Source: an uncultured Eubacteriales bacterium (GTDB lineage Bacteria; Bacillota; Clostridia; Peptostreptococcales; Anaerovoracaceae). Taken from it: a stretch of DNA of 64,000 nucleotides. Every line of letters starts with the position of its first letter. The stretch's first letter is position 1. Shown here piece after piece: positions 6,882 through 14,825 of this stretch. Both the position numbers and the translations under genes were made by a program. The notes below the pieces were generated by a model. That model ran no database searches. It was not told the origin of the DNA and saw nothing but the letters and a program-made list of their open reading frames with translations. The stretch lies in assembly GCA_902786815.1 (NCBI GenBank), contig CADADV010000007.1:40684-104683 (forward strand), in the 5' to 3' direction.

Positions 6882-9653
6882 ATGTACGATAGATATTTTT
6901 CATCATTAGATATATGGGCGATTTCCTTCGGCTGCATGGTCGGCTGGGGTGTTTTTGTCATGCCCGGAACGACCTTCCTGCCGGTGGCAGGACCGATCGG
7001 AACGCTGATTGCGATGGCGATCAGTGTGGTCATCATCCTCATCGTCGCGGCGAACTACATCTATTTGATGCGGGAGCGCCCGACAACCGGCGGCGTCTAC
7101 GCCTACACGAAGGAAGCCTTTGGCAGGGATCACGCATTCCTGTGTTCCTGGTTCCTCACCCTGTCTTATCTGACCATCGTCTTCTTGAACGGAACAGCGC
7201 TGTTCGTCGTTGTCAGGACCATGTTCGGAAACAAACTGCAGGGAGGCATCAGTTATGAGATCGCAGGAGTGGATATCTACCTCGGTGAAGTCGCTGTCTC
7301 AGTTCTGGCGCTGTTCATTGTCGGCATCATGTTCATTGTGGCCAAGCCGGTTCTGCAGTATGTCCACACGATACTGGCCGTCGTCCTCTTTTTGGGTATT
7401 CTGCTTGTGACCATCGTATGCGCGCCGCATGTGTCCCTCGGCCATGTGACGGCTGCCTTCGGTACAGGTCAGCTCAGTCCCGCCTACGGGATCTTCAGCA
7501 TCGTGCTTCTGGCGCCCTGGGCCTTTGTCGGCTTCGATGTCGTCTCCCTGGAGAGCGCCCACTTCCGGTTCCCGATGAAACGGGCGAAATGGGTACTGAT
7601 CATCTCGATCATCATGGCCGGTTTCGCATACAGCGCCATGGCCGTTGTCAGCATCGTCTCGGTCCCTGACGGATTCCATTCCTGGACGGGGTATTTCGAT
7701 AATCTGAATGAAATGCGCGGCGTGATGTCTGTCCCGACCTTCCATTCCGCAGTGGAAATCATGGGAAGCAAAGCCCTCTTCATCGTCGGCATCGCGGCGC
7801 TGGCCGCCATCCTGACGGGCATCATCGGAGCGTACCGTGCAACCCTCAGAATGCTGTCGACCATGGCTGAGGACAAGATCCTCTCTGAGAAATTCAGCAA
7901 CACGACGTACAGCATCATCTTCATCATGCTGATCTCGATTCTCATATCCTTCCTCGGCCGCAACGCCCTCAACTGGTTCGTAGAACTGACCTCTCTGGGC
8001 GCTGTCATCGGATTCGGCTACACCTCCGCGTCGGCGTTCAAGATGGCGAAACGATACGGGAACAAATGGATCATGGCCTCCGGTCTCATCGGGACCATCA
8101 TCACGATTGCCTTTGCGGCGGTGCAGCTCATTCCGAAGCTCACCGCTCTGGAAGCCATGGGCGCGCCAGCGTTCCTGCTGCTGGCCCTCTGGTGCATGAT
8201 GGGCTTCCTGTTCTACTGGCGTACCATCCGTAGCACGCCGCTCACGGAGTACACAGGCATCTCGACCTCCGGCATCGCGCTCTTCATTCTGCTGCTGTAT
8301 TCCGTATTCATGTGGTTCGGCAAACGCATCCTGGAACTGGGCAGCGGCGCGCAGCTTGAGTCCTTTGTCCTCCGCAACGGGATCGTCGCCATGTGCATCA
8401 TCTTCGTGGGTCTGGTGGTCATGCTGTACGTCCAGAATCTGACGCGCAAAAGACACGAGACCATTGCGATGGAGAAGATCCAGGTCGAGGAACGGAATAT
8501 TGCAAAGAGCCAGTTCCTCTTCAACATGTCCCATGATATCCGCACGCCTATGAACGCCATCGTCGGCTACACGACTCTCGCCATGAAGGAAAACGACAAT
8601 CCGCAGGTGGAGGATTATCTTTCGAAGATCACCCGGTCGAACGAGCAGATGCTCGGCATGATTGACGACCTTCTGGAGATGAGCCGCATCGAAAGCGGCA
8701 TGGTCGAGCACATCAATGAGCCGGTCGATCTGAACACCATCGGTGAAAACCTGCAGCAGCTGTTCAGTGAACAGATGGCACAAAAGCAGATTCGCTTCAC
8801 GGTAGACACCTCAGGCGTCCGGGATCCGTTTGTTATGTGCGATAAGCGGAACCTGACACGCGTGCTGATGAACATCGTCAGCAATGCTTATAAATTCACG
8901 CCGGAAGGCGGCTCGATCACAGTACGGATCGAAGAGATCACGGACGGCGTCTATGACTTCCATGTCAAAGACAGCGGCATCGGCATGTCGAAGGAATTCA
9001 CCGAGAAAATGTTTACTGCCTTTGAGCGTGAGCGCTCGTCCACGGACAGCGGCATCCAGGGAACCGGTCTGGGCCTCGCCATCGTCAAAAACCTGACGGA
9101 TGTTATGGAAGGTACGATCGATGTCATCACCGCGCCCGGCGAAGGAACGGAATTCATCATTCACCTGACCTTCGAGATGGCCGGCGAAGAGGATGTCGAA
9201 GCAGACGACGCCGATGCAAAGGCAGACGCCGAGTCTGTTCCGGATGTTGACTTCACCGATAAGCGTCTGCTCGTCGTCGAAGATAATGAGGTCAACCGTG
9301 AAATCGTGACCATGCTTTTGCGTGACGCAGGGTTCGGACTGGAGGCGGCCGAAAACGGGCAGATCGCCATCGATATGCTCATTGCCGGCGGACCCCACTA
9401 CTACGACGCAATCCTCATGGATATCCAGATGCCGGTCATGGATGGCTATACTGCGACCCGAAACATCCGCGCTCTCGAAGACCAGGATCTGGCAACGGTT
9501 CCGATCATCGCCCTGACGGCCAATGCCTTCTCAGAGGATGAAGAGGCGGCGAAGCGGTCCGGCATGCAGGCGCACATCTCCAAGCCGATCGAAGTCGACG
9601 TGCTCATGCGCACGCTGGCGGAGATCCTGTCTGAATCAGAAGATCCGTCTTGA
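6882..9653 (+). CDS. APC-family amino acid permease fused to hybrid histidine kinase
   Basis: A 923-residue membrane protein. Residues 1 to about 515 are a complete APC-superfamily transporter: the helix 1 motif WAISFGCMVGWGVFVMPG, RERPTTGGVYAYTKEAFG, and about 12-13 membrane segments. After a basic linker follow HisKA with the phospho-accepting His (FNMSHDIRTPMNAIVGYT), HATPase (NIVSNAYKFTPEGG, GIGMSKEF, GTGLGLAIVKN) and a C-terminal receiver (LLVVEDNEVNRE, phospho-Asp in AILMDIQMPVMDGYT, Lys in HISKPIEV). The transporter half probably senses or co-transports an amino acid and signals inward. The receiver needs an HPt partner, and one is encoded at 10094-10432. I start at 6882 because the upstream 59 codons look non-coding and a -10 sits 6 bases before this ATG. 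Confidence 0.9.
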   Translation: MYDRYFSSLDIWAISFGCMVGWGVFVMPGTTFLPVAGPIGTLIAMAISVVIILIVAANYIYLMRERPTTGGVYAYTKEAFGRDHAFLCSWFLTLSYLTIVFLNGTALFVVVRTMFGNKLQGGISYEIAGVDIYLGEVAVSVLALFIVGIMFIVAKPVLQYVHTILAVVLFLGILLVTIVCAPHVSLGHVTAAFGTGQLSPAYGIFSIVLLAPWAFVGFDVVSLESAHFRFPMKRAKWVLIISIIMAGFAYSAMAVVSIVSVPDGFHSWTGYFDNLNEMRGVMSVPTFHSAVEIMGSKALFIVGIAALAAILTGIIGAYRATLRMLSTMAEDKILSEKFSNTTYSIIFIMLISILISFLGRNALNWFVELTSLGAVIGFGYTSASAFKMAKRYGNKWIMASGLIGTIITIAFAAVQLIPKLTALEAMGAPAFLLLALWCMMGFLFYWRTIRSTPLTEYTGISTSGIALFILLLYSVFMWFGKRILELGSGAQLESFVLRNGIVAMCIIFVGLVVMLYVQNLTRKRHETIAMEKIQVEERNIAKSQFLFNMSHDIRTPMNAIVGYTTLAMKENDNPQVEDYLSKITRSNEQMLGMIDDLLEMSRIESGMVEHINEPVDLNTIGENLQQLFSEQMAQKQIRFTVDTSGVRDPFVMCDKRNLTRVLMNIVSNAYKFTPEGGSITVRIEEITDGVYDFHVKDSGIGMSKEFTEKMFTAFERERSSTDSGIQGTGLGLAIVKNLTDVMEGTIDVITAPGEGTEFIIHLTFEMAGEEDVEADDADAKADAESVPDVDFTDKRLLVVEDNEVNREIVTMLLRDAGFGLEAAENGQIAIDMLIAGGPHYYDAILMDIQMPVMDGYTATRNIRALEDQDLATVPIIALTANAFSEDEEAAKRSGMQAHISKPIEVDVLMRTLAEILSESEDPS

Positions 9654-9665
9654 TAAAGATTCTTT

Positions 9666-9700
9666 TGTGACGCTTTTTGTGACGCTTTTACAAGTATACT
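9666..9700 (+). promoter_or_regulatory. Direct-repeat activator site with -10 box
   Basis: TGTGACGC occurs at 9666-9673 and 9678-9685, a 12-bp period. Nine bases follow, then TATACT at 9695-9700. The repeats occupy the place of the -35 box, as in SARP-activated promoters. An identical arrangement lies at 14789-14823 on the other strand. Confidence 0.7.
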
Positions 9701-9739
9701 CCTTTCAAACATAGTTGAGTGCAGAAAGGAGTTTTTGAA

Positions 9740-10078
9740 ATGTTAGAGAGTGAGACCTGGGCGCTGATCGATCTGCTGTGCATGACGGCAACCGTGGTCC
9801 TGTCTCTGGTCCTGCTTGCCGGATTAGGCTGCAGGAAGCACGGCATGAAAGATTCACGTGAGACAGCCCATGACATCCGCGTCATGAAGCAGTGTATGGC
9901 GGCGCGTCTGCTGAGCATCCTGCCCGCAGCCGGCGCGGTCACTGCATTTCTCTTGTTGGAAGATTTAAACAATAAAATGGTCCTGATCGACAGCAGGACC
10001 ATCATGATGGCAGCGATTCTGATGGCGCAGATCGCCGCAGCGCTGCTCGCGAAGCGGCGGTGCACAGAATACAACTAG
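9740..10078 (+). CDS. Small membrane protein of the signalling block, unknown function
   Basis: A 112-residue protein with three hydrophobic segments (roughly 8-28, 52-72 and 86-104) and a basic C-terminus (KRRCTEYN). AAAGGAG stands 8 bases before the ATG at 9740. No known family is recognised. It has its own promoter carrying the TGTGACGC direct repeat shared with the cyclase operon, so it is probably co-regulated with the c-di-GMP genes. It converges on the HPt gene with only 15 bases between. Confidence 0.7.
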   Translation: MLESETWALIDLLCMTATVVLSLVLLAGLGCRKHGMKDSRETAHDIRVMKQCMAARLLSILPAAGAVTAFLLLEDLNNKMVLIDSRTIMMAAILMAQIAAALLAKRRCTEYN

Positions 10079-10093
10079 ATGCGCAGAATATAA

Positions 10094-10432
10094 CTACTCA
10101 AACGCGCGGAGCTTCTCAAGTTCCGAAAAGATCGTTTCAATGTAACCCGAATAGTCGATGTCTTTCCGTGCGCGGAGTTCCTCTGTCATCTCGGCAATCG
10201 GCTCATGCAGCTGGGTCAGCCCCACATTTCCCAGAACGCCCTTCAGCGCATGAGCAGCTTCAAATGCACCGTCCATATCTCCGCCGTCGATGGCGCTCCG
10301 GAGCTTTTCGAAATTGGCGTCCTGCAAAGACAGGTTCACCATCTTCAGATAAAACTCTTCATTGTTGATGCAGCGTGCGAGACCGCCTTCTGTATCAGCT
10401 CCCAGTTCTTTAAGGTTCTCAATCGTAAGCAT
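10094..10432 (-). CDS. HPt domain phosphotransfer protein
   Basis: A 112-residue single-domain histidine phosphotransfer protein. The phosphorylatable histidine is His61 in AAHALKGVLGNVGL, the standard HPt motif. Such proteins shuttle phosphate between a receiver of a hybrid kinase and a final response regulator. The neighbours supply both ends: a hybrid kinase at 6882-9653 and a REC-GGDEF-EAL protein directly upstream in the same operon. The second hybrid kinase in the window (39689-41695) could also feed it. GGAAGATAGAT before the ATG gives a ribosome binding site. Confidence 0.9.
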   Translation of the reverse strand: MLTIENLKELGADTEGGLARCINNEEFYLKMVNLSLQDANFEKLRSAIDGGDMDGAFEAAHALKGVLGNVGLTQLHEPIAEMTEELRARKDIDYSGYIETIFSELEKLRAFE

Positions 10433-10475
10433 ATCTATCTTCCTTTCATTTTTTCAATTCGTTTTTTTCAATCAT

Positions 10476-12176
10476 TTATTTTTTCTGTGCCTGCAGCACA
10501 TGCTCAACAAATTCTTTTTCCGCAAGAGGTTTGGAGAAATAATATCCCTGGATGACATCACATCCCACGGACCGGAGGAAGTCGACCTGTTCCTTGTCTT
10601 CGACGCCTTCCGCCACCACTTCCATCTTCAAATACTTGGCGATGTCCATGATCAGCCGGATCATCGTCTCCTGTTTTTCGCTGGAGTTGAGATTCTGCAC
10701 GAAGCGCATATCCATCTTCAGCACGTCGACCGGTACATCCGCCAGCATGTTCAGGGAAGAATAACCCGTTCCGAAGTCGTCCATCTCGATTTTGAATCCT
10801 TCTGCCCGCAGGCTGTTGATGATTTCGATCAGCTGCGCCGAATCGTCCATATAAGCGGATTCTGTGATTTCCAGATACAGATTCTTCTTGGAGATGTCGT
10901 AGTCGATCAGCTTCTCGATGATGAAATCGATCAGCGAGGAGTTATACAGGTCCATACGGGAAACATTCACAGAAAGCGGCAGTTCGATTCCGTGCTCCTT
11001 CCTCCATCTGCCCGCACATTCCAGCGCTCTGTCCCAAATGTAGAAGTCCAGTTTCTGGATCAGGCCGTTGTGTTCAAAGATCGGGATGAACTGTCCCGGG
11101 CTGATCCGTCCCAGTTCCGGATGATCCCACCGGACGAGCACTTCCGCGCTGGCCAGAACCGGCTCTTCGCCATGAACATTGTACTTCGGCTGGAAGTTCA
11201 AGTAGAACTGATGCGTCGCCATGGCCTCATCCATTTCGGTGATCAGCCGGTCTTCAAACATCTTCTTCTGGAATGTTTCGTTGTCGTAGCGGGCGATCGA
11301 CTTGGAATAATTGCCTTTGATCGTGTTGGCAGCCTGAACTGCCCGGTCGAATCTCGTTTCGATATCGAAGCTCTTATCGACGTTCTGATAGATTCCGCAG
11401 CGGACCCGCACATGGATGTCGCGGAAATCGTCGAAGTGGCTGTTGATTTCCTCTGCCATAGTGGTGTAACTCACCTTCCCATGTTCAATATAGACAAAGA
11501 ACTTGTCCGCCTCGACCCTGCCTGCGATGCACCTGGTCTTCTCCCGCAAGTCCTTCAGATAATCGGACAGATGGATCAGGACCTCATCGCCTGCCTTCCT
11601 GCCATAGAGTTCATTGATCAGATGGAAATGATTGATGTCGATAAACACCGCGTCCATGATCAATTCACTATGGAAGGTATCGAATTGCTCCGAGTAACGG
11701 TAGAAATATTCTTTATTAAACAGGCCTGTCAGATCCTCACGCTCTGTAGACTGAATGATGCTTCTGTCTTCATACAGTTCGATGGTCTTCTGCATTCTCG
11801 TCAGCACGACCTCCGGGACCAGCGGATCCTTGGTAAGAAAATCTGCCGCGCCCATCGTGAGGCTGTCGACCTCGGCATGCTTGTCGCCCGTGAGGACGAT
11901 GACAGGAATATTCACGTAATCGTCGCTCGATTTCAACCACTGGATCACATCATAGCCTCCCATCTTCGGCATATTCAGATCCAGCAGGATCAAGGACAGC
12001 AGATCACCGTGTTCCTTGATTTTCTCCACCGCTTCCTCACCGTCTTCCGCCATGACAACATCGAAATCATTCTGGACGATGTTTCGCAGCATCTCCCGAT
12101 TGACGATCTCATCATCGACAATGAGGACGAGCCGCTTGCCGGCGATGGAGTGGAATTTCACATGACTTTTTAACAT
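10476..12176 (-). CDS. Response regulator with degenerate GGDEF and active-looking EAL domain
   Basis: A 566-residue cytosolic protein. The receiver (about 15-135) has the Asp-Asp pair in LIVDDE, the phospho-Asp in LILLDLNMPKMGG and a Lys in FLTKDP. The GGDEF domain (about 150-300) is inactive: the signature reads EADKF. The EAL domain (about 315-565) keeps the key residues, with AEVLVRW for EAL, LSVNVSR, LEITES, EMDDFGTGYSS, KMDMRFV, EGVE and QGYYFSKP. It should hydrolyse c-di-GMP under control of phosphorylation, with the dead GGDEF as a possible GTP or c-di-GMP sensor. AGGAGGAGG precedes the ATG. It is 15 bases downstream of a diguanylate cyclase gene. Confidence 0.9.
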   Translation of the reverse strand: MLKSHVKFHSIAGKRLVLIVDDEIVNREMLRNIVQNDFDVVMAEDGEEAVEKIKEHGDLLSLILLDLNMPKMGGYDVIQWLKSSDDYVNIPVIVLTGDKHAEVDSLTMGAADFLTKDPLVPEVVLTRMQKTIELYEDRSIIQSTEREDLTGLFNKEYFYRYSEQFDTFHSELIMDAVFIDINHFHLINELYGRKAGDEVLIHLSDYLKDLREKTRCIAGRVEADKFFVYIEHGKVSYTTMAEEINSHFDDFRDIHVRVRCGIYQNVDKSFDIETRFDRAVQAANTIKGNYSKSIARYDNETFQKKMFEDRLITEMDEAMATHQFYLNFQPKYNVHGEEPVLASAEVLVRWDHPELGRISPGQFIPIFEHNGLIQKLDFYIWDRALECAGRWRKEHGIELPLSVNVSRMDLYNSSLIDFIIEKLIDYDISKKNLYLEITESAYMDDSAQLIEIINSLRAEGFKIEMDDFGTGYSSLNMLADVPVDVLKMDMRFVQNLNSSEKQETMIRLIMDIAKYLKMEVVAEGVEDKEQVDFLRSVGCDVIQGYYFSKPLAEKEFVEHVLQAQKK

Positions 12177-12191
12177 AGCCTCCTCCTTTGT

Positions 12192-13577
12192 TCAGGAAGT
12201 AACTTCAGTGTCTTCTTTATCTTCATAGAACGCAAACCCGTCGCGTCCCCCTTCCTTGACTTTGTAGAGCGCCAGGTCGGCCGTCTTGAACAGCGCGTCC
12301 GGGCTGTCCGGATCCTTCGCGTTTCCGGAGCTGAACGCGACACCGATGCTAAGCGTCACATCAGGCAGGCCATCGTCTCTGCGATGCAGCATTTCGTTCA
12401 CAGCTGCGATCTTGCTTTCGACAACGTGCTTCAGTTCCGGCCGCATCTGCACCATCAGCACCGCGAATTCATCACCGCCGATCCTGCAGACAAAGTCCTC
12501 AGAACGGAAACTGGAGGACAGGATCCTCGCGACTTTCTGCAGGACCTTGTCTCCCATCTCATGACCATAAGTATCATTGATGGATTTAAAGAAATCCACG
12601 TCGACGATCATCAGCGCCACCTCTTCACCAAACAGTTCCTCCCGTTTGTTATCGAAGAACTTCCGGTTGTACAGATCCGTCATTACATCATGGGTCGCCT
12701 CATAGGACAGGATCTCGTGATGTTTCTGGGTCGCCTGAAGCATTGTATTGTAGGCTTTGGCCAGATAAGTATACTCGGCGGCGCCTTTCACCGGAAGCAC
12801 CCTTTGCGTCCGGATATACTCAGTACTGTTTCGCAAAGGCAGCAGCACCAGCTGCGCGATAGCGAACAGCAAGATCAGCGCAAACCCAAGCAACAGGGCC
12901 ATCAGGATATTCTGAACGATGAGCCGGTGCTTCGCGCTCTCGTAGTACTCCAGCTCGAGGGCGCGGGTGTTCTCCATCAACTGCTCTGTGCTGTTGAGGA
13001 CACTGTCCCAGATCTCACTTTTCTTGTCTTCATAGCTTTGGTCAAAGACCATATTGCGCGCCTTCTGGCGCTTCTGCTGCGCGGTAAGCTGACTGTCTTC
13101 CTTCGTCAGGGTCACCTCTGTCAGATCCTTCGAGACCTCCGCAGGTTCCAGACTGTATCCTTCCGCGGCGAGACACATGGCGTAACCCTCGACTTCCGCC
13201 AACTCGTTAGATGCCTTCAGCGCATTCGCCAAAGAAGTGTAAATGCCATCTTCCTTGCCGTACGGCTCAATTGCCGCCAGCGAAGCCTCCCTGCGTTTGT
13301 CCACATCGACTTCCTTGTAATACGCTTCGGCTTCTTCGACATTTCCGGTCGCTACGAAAGCCTGGCACTTCTCCGTGAGGTAATCGGAAACCTCGCGCAT
13401 CTGGTTGATCGATTCCTCCTCAACAATATAAGCTTCCGTCGAATCCTGCATCTTCGTCAGCGACGTATCGATGCGGGACGAACCTACAACTAGCAGAAGT
13501 GAGATGACGATCAGCAGCGCAACGAAAACCGCGAAGAAATAGGTGATTTTAATTTCCTTCTTATTCTTCTGTTCCAT
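12192..13577 (-). CDS. Membrane diguanylate cyclase with extracytoplasmic sensor
   Basis: A 461-residue protein with a membrane segment at about 11-32, a 190-residue helical outer sensor, a second membrane segment at about 222-246, a short linker and a C-terminal GGDEF domain. The active site is intact (CRIGGDEFAVLM, with DVDFFKSINDTYGH). An inhibitory I-site RxxD (RSED) stands at the correct 5-residue distance before GGDEF, so product inhibition is expected. The sensor domain resembles four-helix-bundle ligand-binding domains, and the ligand is unknown. It overlaps the upstream cyclase gene by 17 bases. Confidence 0.9.
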   Translation of the reverse strand: MEQKNKKEIKITYFFAVFVALLIVISLLLVVGSSRIDTSLTKMQDSTEAYIVEEESINQMREVSDYLTEKCQAFVATGNVEEAEAYYKEVDVDKRREASLAAIEPYGKEDGIYTSLANALKASNELAEVEGYAMCLAAEGYSLEPAEVSKDLTEVTLTKEDSQLTAQQKRQKARNMVFDQSYEDKKSEIWDSVLNSTEQLMENTRALELEYYESAKHRLIVQNILMALLLGFALILLFAIAQLVLLPLRNSTEYIRTQRVLPVKGAAEYTYLAKAYNTMLQATQKHHEILSYEATHDVMTDLYNRKFFDNKREELFGEEVALMIVDVDFFKSINDTYGHEMGDKVLQKVARILSSSFRSEDFVCRIGGDEFAVLMVQMRPELKHVVESKIAAVNEMLHRRDDGLPDVTLSIGVAFSSGNAKDPDSPDALFKTADLALYKVKEGGRDGFAFYEDKEDTEVTS

Positions 13578-14736
13578 TCTTGGCCCCTGAAAGCTTCCTG
13601 CTTTCTGATTTTCTTTCCTTTTTTATATCATACAACATTTTATCCGCTTCGTGAATCAATTCTTTTGGTGTCTGCCCTTCCATATATTTCGCGACACCGA
13701 TGCTCATCCGCAGCTCGTACGGCGACACGTTATCAAAGCCAACAAGCTTCTCCTGGATCGATTCTGATAGGATCTCCACATCTTTCGGATCTGCAGTTTC
13801 GATCACGATGATAAATTCATCGCCGCCGTACCGGGCGATATAGGGGCGAGGGACATAACCGCCGCAGGCCTCCTTGATGCCTTTTGAAGCATTGACCAGG
13901 GCGTTATCTCCCTCCACATGCCCGTAAGTATCGTTGATCTGCTTGAAACTGTCCAGATCCATCATCATAAGGTATACGTCATGGTCATGGTTCCTCAGTT
14001 TGTAATCCATGAACCCCAGCAGATTCTGCCGGTTATTGACCTGTGTCAGTTTATCGATTGAGATCTGCTGCATGATCGTTCCCAGGAAGAGCAGCAGAAG
14101 CTCGACCATGACCGCAACGCAGATCACCGGAAACGCCTCGCCGGCAAAGGATAGGGCCCAGCTGGCCAGGATGCACAAGGGGAATGTCGCGGCGATGGCC
14201 AGATGCGACCGTGTAAGCGGCTCAGACTCTTTCTTGCACTGCAGCAGCAGCCGTACTGCAAACAGAACGGAGAATCCAAGCAAATAGAACATCTCAAACT
14301 GGAACCAGGATCCGCGGACGTATCCGCCCGCCGCATCGATCAGGAACAGTTGATGTGTTTTAAGATTGAGGAGCGCAAGCACGATTGGAACGACAGCCGG
14401 AACCATGATCAGACGGAACCGGAGTTTCTCTCCGGAATGGTGCTCCGTGATCTGCGCTTCTGCGTAGATGCACCAGGTGAAGACGCCGATGATCAGCGTG
14501 ATGTGATACAGGGTCTTGAATATATAGGATACGACCATCGCATCATCCAAATCAAGGATCCGGTCAAACAGGGTAAACAGGAAGTTTGCCGAAAAATTAA
14601 TCAAAAAACAAGCAAGCAGTCTGGAAAGACAAAGCTCAACAAAAGACTGCGTACCGCTTCTCCTCGTCCAGAAAAGCAGTATGCCTGTGATGATCATACA
14701 AATTGCGTAGACTTCTGCATATAGAATCGCATCCAT
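13561..14736 (-). CDS. Multi-pass membrane diguanylate cyclase
   Basis: About 391 residues: six or seven membrane segments in the first 230 residues, then a GGDEF domain. The signature is intact (ARYGGDEFIIVIE, with DLDSFKQINDTYGH), so it should make c-di-GMP. Unlike its neighbour it lacks the I-site Asp: PRPYIARYGGDEF has Pro at that position. It may therefore escape product inhibition. I start at the ATG at 14736, preceded by AGGGG. The longer frame begins inside the -10 box and is rejected. The promoter carries the TGTGACGC direct repeat. Confidence 0.88.
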   Translation of the reverse strand: MDAILYAEVYAICMIITGILLFWTRRSGTQSFVELCLSRLLACFLINFSANFLFTLFDRILDLDDAMVVSYIFKTLYHITLIIGVFTWCIYAEAQITEHHSGEKLRFRLIMVPAVVPIVLALLNLKTHQLFLIDAAGGYVRGSWFQFEMFYLLGFSVLFAVRLLLQCKKESEPLTRSHLAIAATFPLCILASWALSFAGEAFPVICVAVMVELLLLFLGTIMQQISIDKLTQVNNRQNLLGFMDYKLRNHDHDVYLMMMDLDSFKQINDTYGHVEGDNALVNASKGIKEACGGYVPRPYIARYGGDEFIIVIETADPKDVEILSESIQEKLVGFDNVSPYELRMSIGVAKYMEGQTPKELIHEADKMLYDIKKERKSESRKLSGAKNGTEE

Positions 14737-14788
14737 GTGACGGTGGCCCCTATTTTCCCTATTATATAAAACCTTTAGATTCTTCTGC

Positions 14789-14823
14789 ATTATAAGGGCA
14801 AAAGCGTCACAGAAAGCGTCACA
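14789..14823 (-). promoter_or_regulatory. Direct-repeat activator site with -10 box, cyclase operon
   Basis: On the minus strand TGTGACGC occurs twice with a 12-bp period (14816-14823 and 14804-14811). Nine bases follow, then TATAAT at 14794-14789. Repeat sequence, period and distance to the -10 are the same as at 9666-9700. The distal repeat begins two bases after the stop codon of the SARP-like regulator. Confidence 0.72.
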
Positions 14824-14825
14824 AA

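Noticed and set aside
7299-8783. Minus-strand open frame of 494 codons rich in His and Asp
   Set aside because: It mirrors the hydrophobic permease helices of the real plus-strand gene and has no domain.
10362-12173. Long plus-strand open frame of 603 codons
   Set aside because: Antisense to the REC-GGDEF-EAL gene, which has complete catalytic motifs. The plus frame has no domain or start signal.
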